Assembly (NCBI GenBank): GCA_035693805.1
Contig: DASSGA010000198.1
Coordinates: 1-18,136 of the forward strand
Length of the DNA stretch: 18,136 nucleotides
DNA from: Kaftiobacterium sp035693805
Lineage (GTDB): Bacteria; Sysuimicrobiota; Sysuimicrobiia; Sysuimicrobiales; Kaftiobacteriaceae
Reading direction: 5' to 3'
Position 1 is the stretch's first letter. Every line of letters starts with the position of its first letter. The notes below the pieces were generated by a model, which was given only the letters and a program-made list of their open reading frames with translations, made no database searches and was not told where the DNA came from. This document shows, piece by piece, positions 16,014-18,136 of this stretch. A program made the translations under genes and the position numbers.

Positions 16014-17729
16014 TCAGACCGCGCGACCCAGGGCGGCCTGGACGTGCGCGGCGATGTCGGGGAAGACGAAGTTCTGCGTCTCGCGGGCCTGGAGGAATTC
16101 CTCCTCCGCCCCGCCAGGCGGCGAGCCGGCGAGGGTCCGCCGCAGCATCTGCAGCAGCCGGGTCACGTTCGCGTAGTGTTCGGTGAAGCGGGCCTCGGCG
16201 TAGTCCCGGGCCGCCCAGGTCGTGATGAGGAACTGCCAGTCGGAGGACTGCAGGAGCAGCAGCTCGCGCGCGGCTTGGGCGAGGACGCGGCGGGCCGCGG
16301 GGCGGGCGTCCTTCACGGCCTCGCGGGCCGCGGTCCAGAACTCGTCCTCAGCCCCATAGAGGCGCTCCCACGTCCACTCCGTGTCGCGGTTGAGCCACAC
16401 CCGGTGATCGCCGCCCTCCCCCCAGGACCCTTCTTGCAGCGAGATGGTGTCCGCCGGTGGTCGTCGCTCCAGGTACGTGGCGCAGTCCACGGCCTCGATC
16501 GCGTTTGCTCCGAGCCGCGTGAAGACCTCCTCGAGCCACCGCGGGCCTTCGAACCACCAATGACCGAACAGCTCCGTGTCGTAGGGACTGCAGGCGATGC
16601 CCGGCGTCTTCATCCGGTCGGCGGATCGCGTGAGCACGTCGCGCAGTAGGCCCACGAAGTGGTCGGCGTGGGATCGCGTGCGCTCCGCCGCGCGGGCGGG
16701 GTCGTAGAGCAGCTTGGCGCCGAGGTCGGTGCGGGGCGAGGTCACGCGCCAGTAGCGCAATCCGCCCGGGAAATGCTTCTTGTGGAACTCCATGTACCAC
16801 CCATCACCCGGGTAGCCCGCGTCGCGGCTCCAGACCTGCATCGTCGTCTCGGGATCGCGCACGAAGGCCACGGCGTCCCCGTGTCCTCCGCGAGAGGCCA
16901 CCACATAGGACCGGTAGGGGCTGCGGTCGCCTTCGAAGTTCGGCTGGAGCGTCTCGGTGAGCGCGCGCAGGGCGGGGTAGTAGTCTCGATACGCCGACAG
17001 CGGGCTGCCTCCCCGCGCCAGGTGCACGTCGGTGACGAAGAACCCGAGCTTGAAGTCCGAGAGGAACTCTTCGATCCCGCGCCGGCGCATCCGCACCCGG
17101 CCCCGCATCGCTGCGACCGGGGGCGTCCACTCATAGCGCGGGCGGTAGGCGCACTCCGGCAGCCAGATCCCGGGAGGGCGGTGGCCGAAGTGCCGCTCGT
17201 GCGCGGCCACGGCGACCCGCAGCTGGAGGTCGATCGACTCCTCGCGCAGCAGCAGGGGGAGGTAGCCGTGTGTCGCGGCGCACGTGATCAGGCGGATGTG
17301 CCCCGCGTCGTACAGGCGCCGGAACGCCCCGACGAGATCGCCGTTCAGCCGCTCGAACTGCTCGAGGCGGTCCCGGTAATAGCCTTCCCAGTGCCTGGCA
17401 CCCGCCACAAGGTCCGCGCGTCCCTGACGCTCGAACTCACCCGCGTTCTCCCGGGCGGACTCGATCCGGGCACGGAGGAACTCCTCGATCTCGCGCTTGA
17501 ACGCCGGCGCCGCGAGCTGCTCAGCGAGCACCGGCGTGACGTTGATCGTCGCATGGGGGCTGTGGCCGCCTTCGGCGAGGCGGGAGAGGGCGTCCAGCAG
17601 CGGAAGGTAGCAGCCGACGGTGACTTCGGAAAGCCAGTCGCTGCCGTGCGGCCAGCGGCCGTGGCCCAGAACGAAGGGCAGATGCGTGTGCAGGACCAGC
17701 GCGAAATAGCCGATAGGGGCCTGGGCCAT
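16014..17729 (-). CDS. GH57 1,4-alpha-glucan branching enzyme
   Basis: Branching enzyme of family GH57 that introduces alpha-1,6 links into glycogen. The 571-residue protein has LVLHTHLPFVLGHGRWPHG at 11-29, CAATHGYLPLL at 150-160, GIWLPECAYRP at 187-197 (E192 matches the nucleophile E183 of Thermococcus kodakarensis branching enzyme), SPYDTELFGHWWFEG at 381-395 (D384 matches the catalytic Asp) and SSDWQFLITT at 495-504. The C-terminal helical part is DUF1957-like. The frame opens at 17792, but the ATG at 17729 is preferred: AGAGGA lies 6 bases upstream and the protein then begins directly at the barrel. First gene of the - strand operon, followed 3 bases later by glgC. GH57 rather than GH13 GlgB is common in thermophilic, cyanobacterial and deep-branching lineages. 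Confidence 0.93.
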   Translation of the reverse strand: MAQAPIGYFALVLHTHLPFVLGHGRWPHGSDWLSEVTVGCYLPLLDALSRLAEGGHSPHATINVTPVLAEQLAAPAFKREIEEFLRARIESARENAGEFERQGRADLVAGARHWEGYYRDRLEQFERLNGDLVGAFRRLYDAGHIRLITCAATHGYLPLLLREESIDLQLRVAVAAHERHFGHRPPGIWLPECAYRPRYEWTPPVAAMRGRVRMRRRGIEEFLSDFKLGFFVTDVHLARGGSPLSAYRDYYPALRALTETLQPNFEGDRSPYRSYVVASRGGHGDAVAFVRDPETTMQVWSRDAGYPGDGWYMEFHKKHFPGGLRYWRVTSPRTDLGAKLLYDPARAAERTRSHADHFVGLLRDVLTRSADRMKTPGIACSPYDTELFGHWWFEGPRWLEEVFTRLGANAIEAVDCATYLERRPPADTISLQEGSWGEGGDHRVWLNRDTEWTWERLYGAEDEFWTAAREAVKDARPAARRVLAQAARELLLLQSSDWQFLITTWAARDYAEARFTEHYANVTRLLQMLRRTLAGSPPGGAEEEFLQARETQNFVFPDIAAHVQAALGRAV

Positions 17730-17748
17730 GATGAATCCTCTACCGTAA

Positions 17749-17783
17749 AGCATACAATACTTTCGCCGGAGACTACACGGCGT
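17749..17783 (-). promoter_or_regulatory. Weak candidate promoter of the - strand glycogen/trehalose operon
   Basis: Read on the - strand, a -10-like TATGCT (17754-17749) lies 20 bases before the branching-enzyme ATG, with a poor -35 (TGTAGT, 17 bases further up). An overlapping TATTGT is another -10 choice. The AT-rich island here stands out from the GC-rich surroundings, which is the main support. Start of transcription would fall near 17742, leaving a leader of about 13 bases that still contains AGAGGA. No riboswitch or long leader is present, in contrast to the + strand trehalose operon. Confidence 0.35.
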
Positions 17784-17926
17784 GGCCCACACATACCATG
17801 GGGGTTTTGAACGCCTCAGGACTGGCCAGGCTGCGCTGGACCGCGTAGAGGCCTTCCACGAATGGTTGCTGGCGGACCTCGAGACGCCTCGCGGAAAGTT
17901 GTCAAGTGCCCCATTTGGACCGATGC

Positions 17927-17946
17927 AACTCGGTCCGGACCGAGTT
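17927..17946. repeat. Perfect 20-base palindrome
   Basis: AACTCGGTCCGGACCGAGTT is its own reverse complement over all 20 bases, and an extra copy of GGACCGA precedes it at 17917-17923. It lies exactly where the Nudix-like reading on the - strand stops making sense (about 17949). It could be a mobile-element end or insertion footprint, a regulator operator, or a hairpin at a decayed locus. No transposase is present in the window. Confidence 0.6.
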
Positions 17947-17948
17947 CT

Positions 17949-18107
17949 CAGGGATTCGCCGGGCTCGAGTGCTTTGCCCGGGAGCGTCCAGTCCCATAGT
18001 CCATAGCTGCGCTTGACGAGCGGGATCCGACGGTGCTCATCAAAGATGGCGGCGAAGACTGTCCCGTGAACGGGTACGGGTATAGGAGAACTGCGAGGTG
18101 TCGAACG
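17949..18107 (-). pseudogene. Broken Nudix hydrolase remnant
   Basis: Translating the - strand gives VHGTVFAAIFDEHRRIPLVK (18071 down to 18012) followed by RSYGLWDWTLPGKALEPGES, the typical run-up and first half of a Nudix hydrolase domain. The reading ends at Glu-Ser-Leu (17949), where the REVxEExG half of the Nudix box should follow; the palindrome takes its place. The first box glycine is Lys (PGK instead of PGG). Upstream the frame meets a stop at 18108-18110 with no ATG or GTG between; a neighbouring frame from GTG (18112) reads MTFDTSQFSYTR before running out, hinting at a frameshift. This all points to a decayed gene, but homology was judged by eye. Confidence 0.55.
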
Positions 18108-18136
18108 TCACCGAGTGAGGGGTCCCCGGATGAAAC

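Larger units (their letters stand above)
17793..18136. other. Window-end region with no intact gene
   Basis: About 340 bases upstream of the branching-enzyme gene hold the palindrome and the Nudix remnant described separately, and otherwise nothing firm. A + strand open frame at 17782-18006 (74 codons, GTG start, GGAG 10 bases upstream) reads FERLRTGQAALDRVEAFHEW in its first half, which looks protein-like, but its second half is the antisense of the Nudix remnant and it overlaps the - strand promoter region. I do not call it a gene. GC content and codon pattern look less ordered than in the neighbouring operons, consistent with decay. Confidence 0.5.

Noticed and set aside
17782..18006. 74-codon + strand frame divergent from the branching-enzyme gene
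   Set aside because: Half of it is antisense to the Nudix remnant and palindrome, it begins inside the likely - strand promoter area, and no family is recognisable; kept only as a note in the window-end entry.
1..18136. CRISPR arrays, tRNA or rRNA genes, intact insertion sequences
   Set aside because: No spaced direct repeats, cloverleaf-like intergenic sequence or transposase reading frame were seen; intergenic space is nearly absent outside 5948-6251 and 17730-18136.

Overview
The window is a high-GC bacterial chromosome segment, densely packed with genes that overlap or sit a few bases apart. It is dominated by storage and compatible-solute carbohydrate metabolism. A c-di-AMP (ydaO-type) riboswitch, several GH57 enzymes, TreT-type trehalose synthases and GTG starts suggest a deep-branching, possibly thermotolerant lineage of the Terrabacteria kind (Armatimonadota/Sysuimicrobiota, Chloroflexota or similar). 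That placement is a guess from gene content; no rRNA or taxonomic marker lies in the window.

Layout. (1) 2-3841, + strand: a glycolate oxidase operon in the order glcD (5' end cut by the window edge), glcF, glcE. (2) 3866-5947, +: a GH57 alpha-amylase/4-alpha-glucanotransferase, 24 bases after glcE and probably on the same message. (3) 5948-6251: the main intergenic region. It holds a good sigma-70-like promoter, a c-di-AMP riboswitch and a strong intrinsic terminator placed before the next gene. (4) 6252-10607, +: a translationally coupled operon of treT-like synthase, YihY-family membrane protein and a fused trehalose-6-phosphate synthase/phosphatase (OtsA-OtsB). (5) 10567-17729, -: a convergent operon of GH57 branching enzyme, glgC, a GH57-like DUF3536 protein, a DUF5752 protein and a second treT, with junctions of -8 to +5 bases. 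The two operons meet tail to tail and overlap by 41 bases. (6) 17730-18136: a non-coding or decayed end with a weak candidate promoter, a perfect 20-base palindrome and what reads as a broken Nudix hydrolase gene.

How it fits together. GlgC makes ADP-glucose, which can feed alpha-glucan made by the GH57 branching enzyme together with a glycogen synthase not seen here, or go directly to trehalose through TreT. GH57 amylase/transferase can return glucan to glucose or maltodextrin, and glucose is the TreT acceptor. OtsAB gives a second, phosphorylated route to trehalose. The + strand trehalose operon appears to be controlled by c-di-AMP, the second messenger of osmotic and potassium balance, while the - strand copy lacks that element. 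The most interesting reading is an osmotically switched trehalose operon (TreT, YihY, OtsAB) facing a glycogen-linked trehalose operon. Everything rests on reading the sequence; no database search or folding program was run.
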